Origin: Ryuthela nishihirai
Taxonomy: Eukaryota > Arthropoda > Arachnida > Araneae > Heptathelidae
Assembly (NCBI GenBank): GCA_038380435.1
Contig: JAWZYU010000027.1
Coordinates: forward strand, 803,156-867,155
DNA: 64,000 nt
Reading direction: 5' to 3'
Part shown: positions 1 through 10,531 of the stretch, one piece after another
Layout of the letters: every line of letters starts with the position of its first letter
Position numbering within the stretch: position 1 is the first letter of the stretch
Notes under the pieces: model-generated
Databases searched by the model: none
The model's input: the letters and a program-made list of their open reading frames with translations, nothing else
What the model was told of the DNA's origin: nothing
Translations under genes and position numbers: made by a program

Positions 1-660
1 AATGTAACTGAAGTAATGCTGTTAGCAGAGATAAATCCCAGTCCTAGCAGAGCTGGGAAATGCAGATTACAAGCCCAAGGACCTAAATGGCAACAAATAG
101 TATTGACCATTTTTACCAATACTCTAACCTTTGAAAGTGGAAATTTTTCACAAAAGTGGTAGCATGTTCATAAAGTTGCACTCATCTTTAGGACATTAAA
201 ATATTATTTTAATTTTATAAATTGAGCAGTTCAACTACTATATAACTGATTGTAAGTTCTTTTGCTTATTTAAATAATCCTGGGTTCTTTCCCTGAAGTA
301 TTATATGTTTAATCTTCAAATATGTGTACTTTTATATGAAGAATCAGTATACCAGATATTAAGAGGATGAAGGCAACAGTTTGAGAGTCATTTCAAAGTA
401 AACACACAAACCCATACTGGCATTGGCAACAATTACCGTTTCACATAGGAATAGCACAGTAAATAGTTTTACTTCTCACAAACCCCCCCTTTTGGAGTTT
501 CAACTTGAAATTGGCTACACCTACTTGAACAACAATCAAAAACAGTCAAATTTTGAAACATCTACCGCAATTTCCTGATGAGTTATGGTTGCTACAGATA
601 GACATATATATTCTTTTATTAGTATAGCTTATAGAGTAATCAATAGTTTTGAGAATTGGA
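1..660. other. intronic/flanking AT-rich DNA, nothing recognised
   Basis: No coding frame, repeat unit or RNA gene is supported here. It is taken as part of the intron upstream of the first visible reticulon exon, because that exon (8858) opens with a 3' splice site and earlier exons lie outside the window. Confidence 0.4.
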
Positions 661-1019
661 TTTTACAGAATAAATGCCTTCCATTGAAAGTGACTCACCT
701 TGAAAGAATAGCCAGAAAAAGCTGAAAATTTGCATGCTTGATGACAATTTATAACTATGCCATTGATTTGCATTTGTTGCTGACAGGCACAAAAGTTTTG
801 GCACCAGTAGCTGGATGCTATAAAAAAGCAATGTTAACAATTGCTAACAAACAAAAATGTGTGTGGTGCAGACCTCTGTGAAGTAGATACATCTCTCCTT
901 TATGATATCAGATGATGTTAAGTGCATCTCACAGACTCTGAAAGGGGCTGGATTATTGGTATAGCAAAAGCTGGATTATTGTAATGGCAGAAGCTGGATT
1001 ATCCAATTGACAAATTGCA

Positions 1020-2240
1020 ACACGTGATGCACAAATTTGTGAATGCTGCTGGTGACAACAGATAACAGAAGGTTCTGCAACACAACAGCCAGTTTCAGGT
1101 GCCCATAGGAGAATATCAGAGTGGGCAGATCATCGGATCTGCTGATGAGCTATATGTGACAGAATTGTGATGGTACGACAGATTACTAGTGCTTAATGTC
1201 ATCCCTGCCTGTTCCCATGTCTGCCAGCACAATCCAACAATGACTAAGAGACATGGGCCTCTATGTGTGCTATACCTTGGCTTGTCCTCCTCTGACCCCA
1301 TCCTATCATCATACTCTTCATCAGTGGTGCAGGGAGAGAAGTTCCTGGGGGCAGAGGGGCATTGTATTGTCTTCAGTGATGAATTCCATTTTTGTTTAGG
1401 TGCCAATGATGGCCACATGCTTGTCTGGAGACAGCCAAATTACAGATGTAATACAGCCTGTATCCAGGAGTGTCATAAAGGCCTTACACCTCAGCATCAT
1501 GGTGTGGGGAGCCATTAGATACAATAGCTGGTGACCTCTGGTTGTTATTGATGGCAATTTGACAGCAATGCAGTATGTTGAAATTATGCTATGACTTATG
1601 CTGCTGTCATATCTATGGGGCAGGGGCGACTCAGTTGGTAGTGTGCCAGGCTCATAATATGCAGTTCCCAGTTTCAAGTCTGTTGGGCTAGCATTGAGAT
1701 TAATCTTCACAAAACTCACTGCCCTGCACTTAGTCATTAGGGGACTTTGATCAATAAAGGCCAACATTTGTGCATGTTAAAGAACATTCTGGATGGCCTT
1801 TATGGGAGGCTACCATCTGTCTTCTAACAGCTGTCCAGTAAGTCCTCAGAGTCCTTGTGACCTGGCCATTTAGCCCACTGTGTGCAAAAAAGTATCCTAC
1901 AGAGTTGAAACAACCTAACTGTCATATCTGTGTACCATGCCTAACACCATTTTCCAACAGGATAATGCATGACTACATACTGCCTGGGTTTCCCTGTGAT
2001 GTGATTCTCTTTGGCCAGCTTGTACCACCATACCCCCCATCTGTATCTGTTGCCCCTCGAATACATATTGGATACAGTGGGGCAGTATGTTAAATCCAGC
2101 ATTCAACTGCCTATGACTGTCGCGAAACTGACAGCAAGGGTGCATGGATGCATATCACACAGGATCACATTCGCCACCTATTTGACTCATTCTTGTGATG
2201 TATTGCAGCTCATGACAGCCATACAGCCTACTGATGTACT
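1020..2240 (+). pseudogene. Tc1-like transposase remnant, interrupted by a SINE
   Basis: The family product is a DDE transposase that cuts and pastes the element at TA sites. The readable catalytic part is at 1360-1440, VFSDEFHFCLGANDGHMLVW, which matches the Tc1 pattern FSDES.F.L...D....VWR around the second catalytic Asp region. After the SINE the frame resumes near 1945 as FQQDNA.LHTAWVS, the next conserved block. Many stops and frameshifts occur, and the helix-turn-helix N-terminus is barely recognisable. It is certainly inactive. Confidence 0.7.
1618..1919 (+). mobile_element. SINE family 1 copy inside a Tc1-like element
   Basis: This is a tRNA-derived SINE. The head contains the A-box-like GACTCAGTTGGTAGTGTGCC and a CATAAT anticodon-position motif. 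The body ends in a TGTGCAAAAAAGT block and a CAACC tail. It is flanked by a 13-bp target-site duplication, TGTCATATCTATG at 1605-1617 and TGTCATATCTGTG at 1920-1932, one mismatch. The duplication fixes the insertion exactly and shows it postdates the Tc1-like element. Confidence 0.9.
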
Positions 2241-2413
2241 GCTCATTTTGTCTTTAAATATTAGAATTGTCTGCATCTGTAATCAATGCTTCTTTATGTG
2301 TATAGCTACCACCACAGCTAATTTGGTTCACATGCAGGCATTCCTTCTAGGTGGAGCAATTTCAGTGGAGGGCAGTATATTTTGTACTATTATGTGCACA
2401 TGATGGATAGTTT

Positions 2414-2626
2414 TAATGGCCAGGTCACAAGGATATTAAGTGTTCAGAGTTTGTTAGGGGAAGAGAATCCACTGAACAGCTATTAGAAGACAGATGAAAA
2501 CCTCTTGTCAAAGACATCCATTTTGTTCTTTAATATGCACAGGGTGTGGTTCTACTGCACACAAAACCACATCTTTACATCTTATTAAACATATGGCCTT
2601 TCCAGCCCATCAGTTTGTTCATTTGT
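2414..2626 (-). mobile_element. degraded SINE family 1 fragment
   Basis: The reverse complement of the SINE body can be followed: GGCCAGGTCACAAGGA, then an ACAGCTATTAGAAGACAG block, then TTCTTTAATATGCACAGGGT, then GGCCTTTCCAGCCCATC. The tRNA-like head is missing. It lies directly next to the right end of the 672-2377 Tc1-like element. Confidence 0.65.
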
Positions 2627-2991
2627 TTCTGAGGGAAACAAAAGGGTCTCTGAGGGAAAGCAGGAATTCTGGAGGTATTTTATTGAATATTGGAATTTTT
2701 TTTTTTGCTTTCCCCCTTTTTTGAACATTATAGCACTGAGTGTAATGCTCCAAAGATCATTAACTTTCTCAAGTTGGACCTTTTGTCTGATCCAAATTTA
2801 ATGAAAGCTCTGGATAGCTTATCGGGCACCAGGCAATATTAACTTGCCAAATAAAGTTGAAATAGGGTTCTTTATGTATATAGCATTACTTATTGAGTAA
2901 GAATTCAAAAAAGATTGTCAAATTGTTAAAGTTTAAATCTAATCAAAAATCAATTAATGTTGCTTAAGAGAAAAATAGCAAAAGTCAAATA

Positions 2992-4432
2992 TACACTGCT
3001 TGACATTGAAAGTGCCCCACCTAGAAGGACATGTACAAGCATGCAAATAGAAGGGTAGGTGTGTGCAATTGAGATATGCAAATTGTGATAATCTGGAACT
3101 AATAATGTGTGTGGCTCAAGAGAAAAAAGGTGCAAGAATGAAACAGGGATGGTATTGTGTTTATACAGGTGGAAATTGTGCGAACGGTTGAGATTAGGTG
3201 GTTTTGCTTGGAAATTGTTCAGCAAAGACCAAAAACGCCTGGTACACACCATCGGCAGGTTTATTGCAATTTGGATGCTTTTCAGAAAGGAAGAATTATA
3301 GTCGTGTGTGAAGCTAGATGGACTACATGTCATGTTGCTGCCCATGTTCATCAGGATGCATGAACTGTTGAACACCGTTGGCAACAGTAGTGAAATGAAG
3401 GTTCTAGCTTGCATCGCAGAGGGAGTGGTGCTGTCCGACAGACATCAGCACGGTTTGATAGGCGCATTGTTCGACATGCTCGTTCATCACCACAGAGCAC
3501 TACTAGCGATATTCGACAGGCTGTATCAGCAACCATGGATGTCCCCATAACGACCTGAATGATAAACCAAAGGTTGCATGAGGCACACCTGCACTCTAGG
3601 CAACTATTATGTCGGCTGCTATTGACTACAAACCATTTCAGCGCTCGTCTGACTCGATGCCGAAGTCAGGCGAACTGGGGTCACAAATGGAACACTGTTG
3701 TGTTTAGTGATGAATCGTGTTTCTGTCTGGGTACTGATGATCGACAGGTCCGTGTATGGCGACAACCTGGTGAGAGGATGGATCCAGCTTTAGTTGGTTG
3801 ACAGGTGGTGTGCCAGTCACAATGCATAGTGGTATGGGGTGTTATTGGATATGACAGCAGGTCACCTCTTGTCTGCATCACGGGAACACTGACAGCGAGA
3901 ATGAAACTAACACTGAAACCATCATCACAGGAACACTGACAGAAGAATACATTAGCTCAGTTCTGCAGCCCATTTTCCAGTATGACAACACCCATGTACA
4001 CACTGCTAGGGTCCAGACAATGTTTGCAACATGTTCAAGTATTGCCATGGCCTGCACTATCTCCAGATCTATCCCCAATAGAAAATCTGTGGGACTACAT
4101 TGGATGACGTGTGCAATCCTCTCACCGACCGGTGCTGAATCTCAATGAATTATGGGAGCAAGTCAGTCCTACTTGGTGTGCAAGTATCCTCAGAACCATA
4201 TCCATCGACTATATGACTCCATGCCACGCCATATTGCTGCCTGTATTGCCGATCACAGCGGTGCAACTACCTACTGAGGCAGTCACATTGTGCTGCATTA
4301 TCTCATCTTATAATACTGTAAGTGGCTGCAAAGTAAATCATGGTATGCCAATATGTATTGCTATGTGTGTGCTACATTTCACCCCTATCCCCTCACTCCT
4401 TCTGGGTAGGGCAATTTCATTGTCATGCAGTA
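2992..4432 (+). mobile_element. Tc1-like DNA transposon with TA flanks
   Basis: The ends form a clear terminal inverted repeat of about 36 bp. The left end reads CACTGCTTGACATTGAAAGT then GCCCCACCTAGAAGGA; the reverse complement of the right end reads CTGCATGACAATGAAATT then GCCCTACCCAGAAGGA. TA dinucleotides sit at 2992-2993 and 4431-4432, as expected for the Tc1/mariner target. The length of about 1.44 kb fits a single-gene Tc1-like element. Confidence 0.85.
3105..4300 (+). pseudogene. Tc1-like transposase pseudogene
   Basis: The best piece is 3559-3801. It begins INQRLHEAHLHSRQ, matching the family block before the DDE domain, and runs to TVVFSDESCFCLGTDDRQVR then VWRQPGERMDPA. Downstream, around 4055-4095, the reading WPALSPDLSPIENLWDYI fits the third catalytic block. 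Stops and frameshifts separate the N-terminal helix-turn-helix region (3105-3540) from this core. Family knowledge: the product would be a cut-and-paste DDE transposase. As written it is non-functional. Confidence 0.75.
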
Positions 4433-4439
4433 TACGTAT

Positions 4440-5190
4440 ATATATAACAAAGTTTATTTCCAAAAAATTCAAAGACTCACCAATTCAGCTGATGAATACA
4501 AAAGTTGGAGTAACTAAAAACACTCCATCTCTAAATACGACTCACAAAAACTGACTACTAATGTTTTCCTCCTCCACCATCTTCCTACTAACTCCATACT
4601 CTCTCTACTCTTTGGCGCTACTCTAATTCAACTCCATGACTTCATGTCACTTAGATACAGGCAGGTACAATCCAGCACATGTCTGTTGCATGCCGGGAAA
4701 ACATTTGCGTAATATGACAATCGTGCGCTAGTCTGGCTATGACACAAGAGGGAGCGTGTCCAAAACGCATGCACTAGCAGCTGACAATGAAAAGGTCGGA
4801 GTTGTGTATGTGCAACTCCTTCTATGGATTGGAAAAGAGAAATATGATAAGTCCAAATGATAAACATAACATAAAATAAACTGGTTAAGGAAAAGTAAAA
4901 TGAATGGGTGGACCATCACATGAGCATTTTTGTATAAGTAACTCAGCCCAGGGAAAGTCTTGCTGAAAATGAAAGTTTTTGGAATTTCAAAATGCTAGTT
5001 TTCTGGAGTTGTAAACTATTGATGATTCAAAAATAATAGGAGAGAATTTAATTTTTGTTTATGTTTTATATTTTTTATAGGAAAATGTTAACAGGAATTT
5101 TATATCAAGATGGCTTATATTTCTTCTTGTTAGTCTTTCATCATTAATCTACTGAAATAATTATGATAAAATTTAAACTATTATAGTAAC
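4440..5190. other. unassigned intronic sequence
   Basis: AT-rich sequence between the Tc1-like element and the TTAA-flanked element cluster. I see no repeat partner within the window and no credible coding frame. Confidence 0.35.
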
Positions 5191-6469
5191 CTTAACCCTA
5201 GAAGTGGCAGCTGTTGAAATTCAATTTCAACAACCTTAACCCTTCCAGTGTCCAAGCTGAAAAACAGGTTTCCATCCAACTATTTTCTCACTGTGCTCAG
5301 CCAAAAAAAAAAACTTTACAACTTTTTTGCCAAATAACTAATGAAAGGAATTATGACATGTTGTATACCAAATTAATCAGCATTTAATTTTGGATTTTCT
5401 GAAAATCAAGTATTTAAAAAAAATTTTATGAAAACAAGAAATAATAAAATAAAAATTACATATAACCTAATGGGATGTTAAATATCTGCAACAACTTTTA
5501 ACCGGTCTTCGATATAGCATAACTCGAAAATATTGATAAATCAGCTGATCGAAAGATTGCTAACTAACAGAAATAAATCTTCAGAAATGAATTTGCTTCC
5601 AATCCAAGATCTCATTTATTTTCAGAAAATGATACCAGATCAAAATTTTACTGGAAAAGTAATAAATAACAAAATAAAAATTAACATATGGCCTGATGCG
5701 ATGTTAAAATATCCACAGCAACAAGTTGTAGGCTGGCCATATGATGTAGCATAACTAGGAAAAAATCAATGCTTATCAATCTGCCAAAAGATCACTAATT
5801 TCCGAAAATAAATCTACTGAAATGAAAACTAAGGTTTAAATATAAAAAAAATACTAACTTTACAATGGGAAATCCAATATGCTGGACCAAAACTATAAAA
5901 AACACTTAATAGCACACGCAATGGAGATTGCATATGTTAGCCATCTGTGACTTGTTTGCCTCAGTGAAGCATAACTAATTAAATGCAGCTGCAACCAGAA
6001 TTTCAAAGAAGGATGTGCTTACTTCCAGTTTCGATTTTGAAGGCAGGAAAGATGCTTAGAATGCTGGGAAAAATGATAAAAATAACTTGGGAATACTAAA
6101 ATAGGTTTATGACAGAAAAGAGTGTGAAACAAAAAAAATAGTTGTCCCAATTTTGTAATTACTTACAAAATCTATGGTTTTTAAAAATAGCAGTTTTTTT
6201 GTTAATTTTTAGGAGATTTTCAAAAATTTAATAAAATATTTGTTGATAATAGTTCAAATCAAACTTGTGAGCTTAAATCAGAAGGTTGCTTCAGCAAATA
6301 GGAATGTTAACAAGCAAATTGGCAATACCATTTAGTGCTTCTAAGAAATGGCAATCAAATGGCTTTATAAAATTATTTATATTGTAGTTTAATAAAATAT
6401 GCATCAAATTAAAAAAAACTAAATATTATTTTTGAAGCCTGAATTATATATTTTTATAAGATATATGTG

Positions 6470-7935
6470 CAGGTCAAAAATATAGGTACAAACTTTTAGG
6501 GGAGGTAGATAACATCTAAAGGAATGAGAATTGCATAGGAACCCATAACCGGAAACGTCACTGTAAGTCAATAGGCAGCGCTGTTCATCAGTGCACTAGA
6601 GGGGAAATTTCGGATTTCCTCATTCGAGCGGTAGTCGGCTGATGAAGAGCATGCAAAGGTATTCGAACAAGGAGCTGGCAGACATGCACTTAGTGTATGG
6701 AATAGCTGAGGACAACGGACGAGCCACTTAATGAATGTATCAAGAATGCTTCCCACACAGACATGTACTGGATCACTGATTGTTTGTGCATGCGCATCAA
6801 AATTTGTTCGATTATGGGTCATTAAGAGGTAGCAGAAGTGAGGGCAGGTCACGATCGACACGTACTCCCTCCATGGAAGAAAGTGTGTTGGATGCCATGG
6901 AGACTAATCCTAGTACCAGCACATGTGTCGTTGCCTCTGCCTTAGGAGTGTCTCGTTGCAGTGTACAACGTGTTTTGCACGGTGAGTCCTTATACCCCTT
7001 TCATCTCCAAAGGGTTCAGTTACTTCTCCCTGCAGATCATCCTGCACGTGTGCATTTTGCACAGTAGTATCTCCAAGAAAGTATCCAAGATGTGAATTTC
7101 CCAGCTTATGTTTTGTTTACTGATGAGGCCAGTTTCACTCGGGATGGTGTATTCAATCAGCACAAAGCGCATTTGTGGGCTCACGAGAACCTCCACGTGT
7201 GCGCACCCATGCGGCACATCGTTTTGCAGTAAATGTCTTGGCAGGTTTGGTCAGCGACTGCTTAGTTGGGCCATACCTTTTACCATCCCACATGACCTCC
7301 ACGAAGTATCTGATCTTTTTGGAACAGGTTCTACCAAGCTTACTTGCCCATGTTCCCGCAAATGTGAGACGCAACATATGGTTTCAACATGATGGGGTGC
7401 CTCCCCATTATGGAAGGTGTGTTCGTGCGCATTTGAACATGTCTTTTGGGCAACGATGGATTGGGCATGCTGGACCAGTTGCCTGTCCCCCATGCTCACC
7501 TAATTTAACAAGCATTGATTTCTTTCTGTGGGGGGGGGCCTCAAAGCTACCGTGTATGAATCACCTGTGGAGTCTGACATGGATTTCGTGGCAAGGCTCG
7601 TCTGCGCTGCTGCTACTGTCATAGAAACTCCAGGTGTGTTCAACTGTGTCTGGCAATCAATGCTCCGTCGGTGTCATGCATGTATCGCGTCTCATGGTGG
7701 AAACTTCGAGCATCTACTGTAACATTTTGAAATGTATCATGTAGTACGCCATTTGTAATAATTATGTCCAATAAATGTTTTCCCATTAATCACTGTCTTG
7801 TGTCCTTTCAGATCTTGTACCTCTGCTACCACTTTCCCATGACGTTTCCGGTTATGGGTTCCTATGCAATTCTCATTCCTTTAGATGTTATCTACCTCCT
7901 CTAAAAGTTTGTACCTATATTTTTGAGACATCCTG
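6470..7935 (+). mobile_element. mariner-like transposon (DUF4817-type) inside copy 1
   Basis: Long terminal inverted repeats of about 95 bp run from CAGGTCAAAAATATAGGTAC at 6470 to the mirror GTACCTATATTTTTGAGACA ending near 7935. They include a shared stretch around TTATGGGTTCCTATGCAATT. The right end is followed by TA. The left end has lost about five bases relative to the right (ATGTC after CAGG) and its TA has become TG. Sister repeat copies at 27636 and 30768 show uninterrupted host sequence at this point, confirming insertion. Confidence 0.85.
6640..7722 (+). pseudogene. mariner-like transposase pseudogene with N-terminal DUF4817 domain
   Basis: The N-terminal helix-turn-helix region reads NKELADMHLVYGIAEDNGRA near 6665, then PSTSTCVVASALGVSRCSVQ near 6910 and YPFHLQRVQLLLPADHPARV. 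The DDE core follows: VLFTDEASFTRDGVFNQHKA at about 7108 with the first Asp, WFQHDGVPPHYGR near 7378 with the second, and SIDFFLWGG at about 7510 with the third. The C-terminus ends GGNFEHLL at 7722, the normal family ending. Several stops and frameshifts break the frame. Length and block order are otherwise complete, so it decayed in place. Confidence 0.85.
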
Positions 7936-8113
7936 TATTTATAAATTACAATGGCAGTTTTTTTAAAAAAATTGATATTTTTTGTTGTACTAAAAATGTA
8001 TACATATGTCCTTGGAACCTCAATTCAGATTCTCAGAACGTAAACAGACATGGACACTGGAAGGGTTAAGAAGTGCTTGACTGTCAAAAATTCACTGCCA
8101 CTTCTCAGGTTAA

Positions 8114-8857
8114 CTCTCATAAATCATTGGAAATTTTATGCTAGGAACCTGACACAGAATGAAATAAATTATGATAACTGGAAGAACAAAAAAAAGCTCA
8201 GGTGAATTTGGAAAAATAATCTTATGAATTTTACCAAAATGATATAAACTCCTTCGGGCTTTTTTTTTTTTGTTAATAGAAGAGATAACATTTCCATTTG
8301 AATGGGCGTTGTTTATGATGAAAAGAACAAGAATATGCAAAAAATATTTTTTTAACATTTGACTGAAATTCTGCATGCACACTATAATGTACAAACTCTT
8401 CCAAGAGATGCAAAATTCTGAAATATCAGAAAACAATAAAAATATATATAAAAGAATTAAAATTGAATATGCACTTTGTCATGATAAGCATCAGATGAAT
8501 GATACCTGTGAAATGTAGCAAAAGAGTTCTTACTGCATGTCCGGCACAATTATCATTGTTATGATATATAGTTTCTCTTAGAGGCACCAAATTCATGTTC
8601 ATTCCTGTATAGTGAAGACTAGTCTACACTTTGCAAATATTGGAAAACCACAGGCACCTCTTCCTGTGTTTAAAAAAATTCTAAATAATAATATAATGTA
8701 CACCAGGTGTGAAAGGGTTAATGCATTGAAAAGGAGATGGTCAAAATTTTGAAAAAGATGGTAATTAGTTGGGTTTTTTTATATGTAAAATATAGTTTGG
8801 TTTGTTTTTGCATATTTATTGAAAGCTTTACTTCAACTGTCATTTAACTCTTTTAAG
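8114..8857. other. end of intron upstream of first visible reticulon exon
   Basis: AT-rich DNA with a pyrimidine-rich run and 3' splice site at its end (TTTAACTCTTTTAAG ending 8857). A lone GGGTTAA at 8711-8717 looks like a piggyBac-type end but I found no partner. Confidence 0.5.
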
Positions 8858-8927
8858 CTTGGAGTGCTGCTCTGGTGTCTGACATACGTTGGAGCTTGGT
8901 TTAATGGAATGACCCTTATCATATTAG
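8858..8927 (+). CDS. reticulon, exon encoding the second membrane hairpin
   Basis: Reticulons are ER membrane proteins that bend and shape tubules with two long hydrophobic hairpins. This 70-bp exon encodes 23 codons plus one base. It includes LGVLLWCLTYVGAWFNGMTL, which lines up with the conserved LLW..TYVGA.FNG.TL block of the reticulon homology domain. The acceptor is TTTTAAG at 8851-8857; the donor is G then GTAAGTT from 8928. It ends in phase 1, and the missing two bases come from the next exon to give Ala. An upstream exon must exist outside the window. The assignment to reticulon is secure; which paralogue cannot be told. Confidence 0.9.
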
Positions 8928-9617
8928 GTAAGTTAATTTTTTTTCCCCAAAATTTAATATTGAATATTTTTCATAATAAAAAAAATTGTCATAAAGTAGA
9001 TTAAGAGTTTTAAAACAAGTTGTTCCATCATGAGTAATAGACAATATGCAAATTAATTCACTTTTATTGTGCTGGTATGCAGAGATAAACAGTTCTATGT
9101 GATAAAGAAACTCATTATATCCCCAAAGTACAAACTCTTACTAATTAATTGCTGGTAGTAGGATTCATAATTGCATGATGCTTTTAACCCTTAAAGTGTT
9201 TTGTTCCTTAAATTGGTCTCACTCTGGTCACCAAATTAATTTTGAAGTGTTTTTAGAGTGTTTTTAGAAAATAAAATACACAACTTTAGAACCTCATCCT
9301 GAAGTAATGAAGGGAAAATATTCATACTATATAACAAAAGAAACAACATTGAATTGTGATTAATAAAATGGTAAAGATGTGAAGGAAAATAAAAGGTGCA
9401 TTGAATTTGTTTTTTTAATATTGAAAAATTAAAAACAAATTCCCCCTTTTCCAAATTGTTGTATTATTCTAATATGAATTGTTCATAAATGAAAGAATTA
9501 ACCATTAATAGAAATATTTAGTCTTTTTTTTTTCTGAAATTTTTTGTCATTTATGCAAATAATGCGTAATACATATGCTTAGATTTTTGGCAATTGGCAA
9601 ACTATAAGCCTGAGGAA

Positions 9618-9835
9618 AGTAAAAAAAAATACCCCCTCAAGCAGCTGCTTGCCACAGATGTCTGACAGGAGCCTTTCAGTTTATATGCCATAGTAGAAAA
9701 TCTGAGAGGATGTTGGGACCTCAGCAGAAAAACAACACATACATCCATGCCTTACCTGGGACTCTAACTCAGGTCCCTTAGATCAGTAGCATCCATGGGA
9801 CGGCTTGCATCACGAAAAATTCATTTTTACCTTTC
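9618..9835 (-). mobile_element. SINE family 2 copy
   Basis: Read on the - strand: a tRNA-like head (a degenerate B box, AGAGTCCCAGG, near 9770), then the family body CTGCTGAGGTCC, a GGCATATAAACTG block and CAAGCAGCTGCTTGAGGGGG. It ends in a short TATTTTTTTT tail at the low-coordinate end. Other copies: 28697-28830, 31617-31815, 63820-63940. Confidence 0.7.
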
Positions 9836-9939
9836 AGGTGTCTTGAACGGGTTCTTCTCACTGCAGCTAAGTGGGCTTCTAGTGGTACTGATGTGGCAGC
9901 ACCTCCACCCAACTGTTGCTTAAGCTTTACAAAGTAGAG

Positions 9940-10531
9940 ATTGGCTCGTAATCTGCTGTTCCCAGGTTCAAGTCCCAGCTGTGCTAGCGTTGAGATTTAT
10001 CTCCTCGAAACTCCTCACCCTGCCCATGGTCAGTAGGAGACACCGATGGGCTTGGAAAGGCTGCTGCCCATCTGATAGGACATTAAACGTTTTTTGTATA
10101 ACACTTAAAATTTCGATTTAAAAATAAAAATGCTGTTTGGAATTTTTCTGACACATCTTTTAAAAATATGTAATTCAAGCTTGAAAAATAATATTTTCTT
10201 TTTTCATTTGATGCATATTTTATTAAACTACAATATAAATAATTCGATAAAGCCGTCTGATTGCCGTATTTTGTAAGCACTAAGCCATGGCTCCTTATGC
10301 TGGAAATATGGGAAAAATGCTGAAAAAAAAAATGAAAAAAAAATCCTTATGCTGAAAAAATGGGAAGCCATACTCTGTTCACATTAAAGAACCCGGTGGA
10401 TGGCCTTGACCCAACAGCTCTCAAGTGGGTCCCCTCTCCCAACCTTCTCTGAGCCTTTGGGGTCCTTGTGATCTGGCTATGTAGCCATTGTGTGCAAAAA
10501 AGGGGCACTCAGAGGTAAAATAACTAACTAA
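9940..10531 (+). mobile_element. SINE family 1 copy, interrupted
   Basis: The head lacks its first bases; the copy is recognisable from CTCGTAATCTGCTGTTCCCA through GTTGAGATTTATCTCC to the tail CAGAGGTAAAATAACTAACT. It is split at its internal TTAA by a piggyBac-like fragment (10087-10280). A local A-rich expansion with duplicated CCTTATGCTG sits at 10291-10372. Confidence 0.75.
10087..10280 (-). mobile_element. piggyBac-like element fragment inserted in a SINE
   Basis: On the - strand this matches the right part of the TTAA family: GACGGCTTTATCGAATTATT, ATATTGTAGTTTAATAAAAT, ATGCATCAAAT. It interrupts the SINE exactly at the TTAA found there in intact copies (GACGTTAAGCC): TTAA at 10083-10086 on the left and a decayed CTAA on the right. 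About 28 bp of the terminus are deleted, so the CCC end is gone. Confidence 0.75.

Larger units (their letters stand above)
672..2377 (+). mobile_element. decayed Tc1-like DNA transposon
   Basis: The left end (about 672-710) and the right end (about 2340-2377, reverse complemented) share an imperfect inverted repeat containing CATTGAAAGTG and CACTGAAATTGC, followed by CACCTTGAAAGAAT and CACCTAGAAGGAAT. The same end type flanks the element at 2992-4432, so these are two members of one family. A SINE (1618-1919) splits the transposase region. The exact termini are uncertain by a few bases because both ends have drifted. Confidence 0.7.
5240..8065. mobile_element. piggyBac-like non-autonomous element, copy 1
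   Basis: The left end is TTAA (5236-5239) then CCCTTCCAGTGTCC; the right end is GGACACTGGAAGGG then TTAA (8066-8069). A perfect 14-bp inverted repeat starting CCC and directly abutting TTAA on both sides is the signature of piggyBac superfamily elements. No transposase coding remains in any copy, so it is non-autonomous. A mariner-like element (6470-7935) is inserted in it. Sister copies: 22445-29138, 30037-30864, fragments 10087-10280 and 40195-40620. Confidence 0.85.
5196..8109. mobile_element. small outer TTAA-flanked inverted repeat (split mini-element)
   Basis: TTAA at 5192-5195 is followed by CCCTAGAAGTGGCAG. At the far side CTGCCACTTCTCAGG is followed by TTAA at 8110-8113. The two ends are inverted repeats with piggyBac-like CCC termini. 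Removing the inner element at 5240-8065 leaves an element of only about 85 bp, so this would be a tiny MITE that later received the larger one at an internal TTAA. Confidence 0.5.

Noticed and set aside
8711..9193. GGGTTAA at 8711 and TTAACCC at 9187 as a further piggyBac-like pair
   Set aside because: They face outward the wrong way for an element between them, and their adjacent bases are not inverted repeats.
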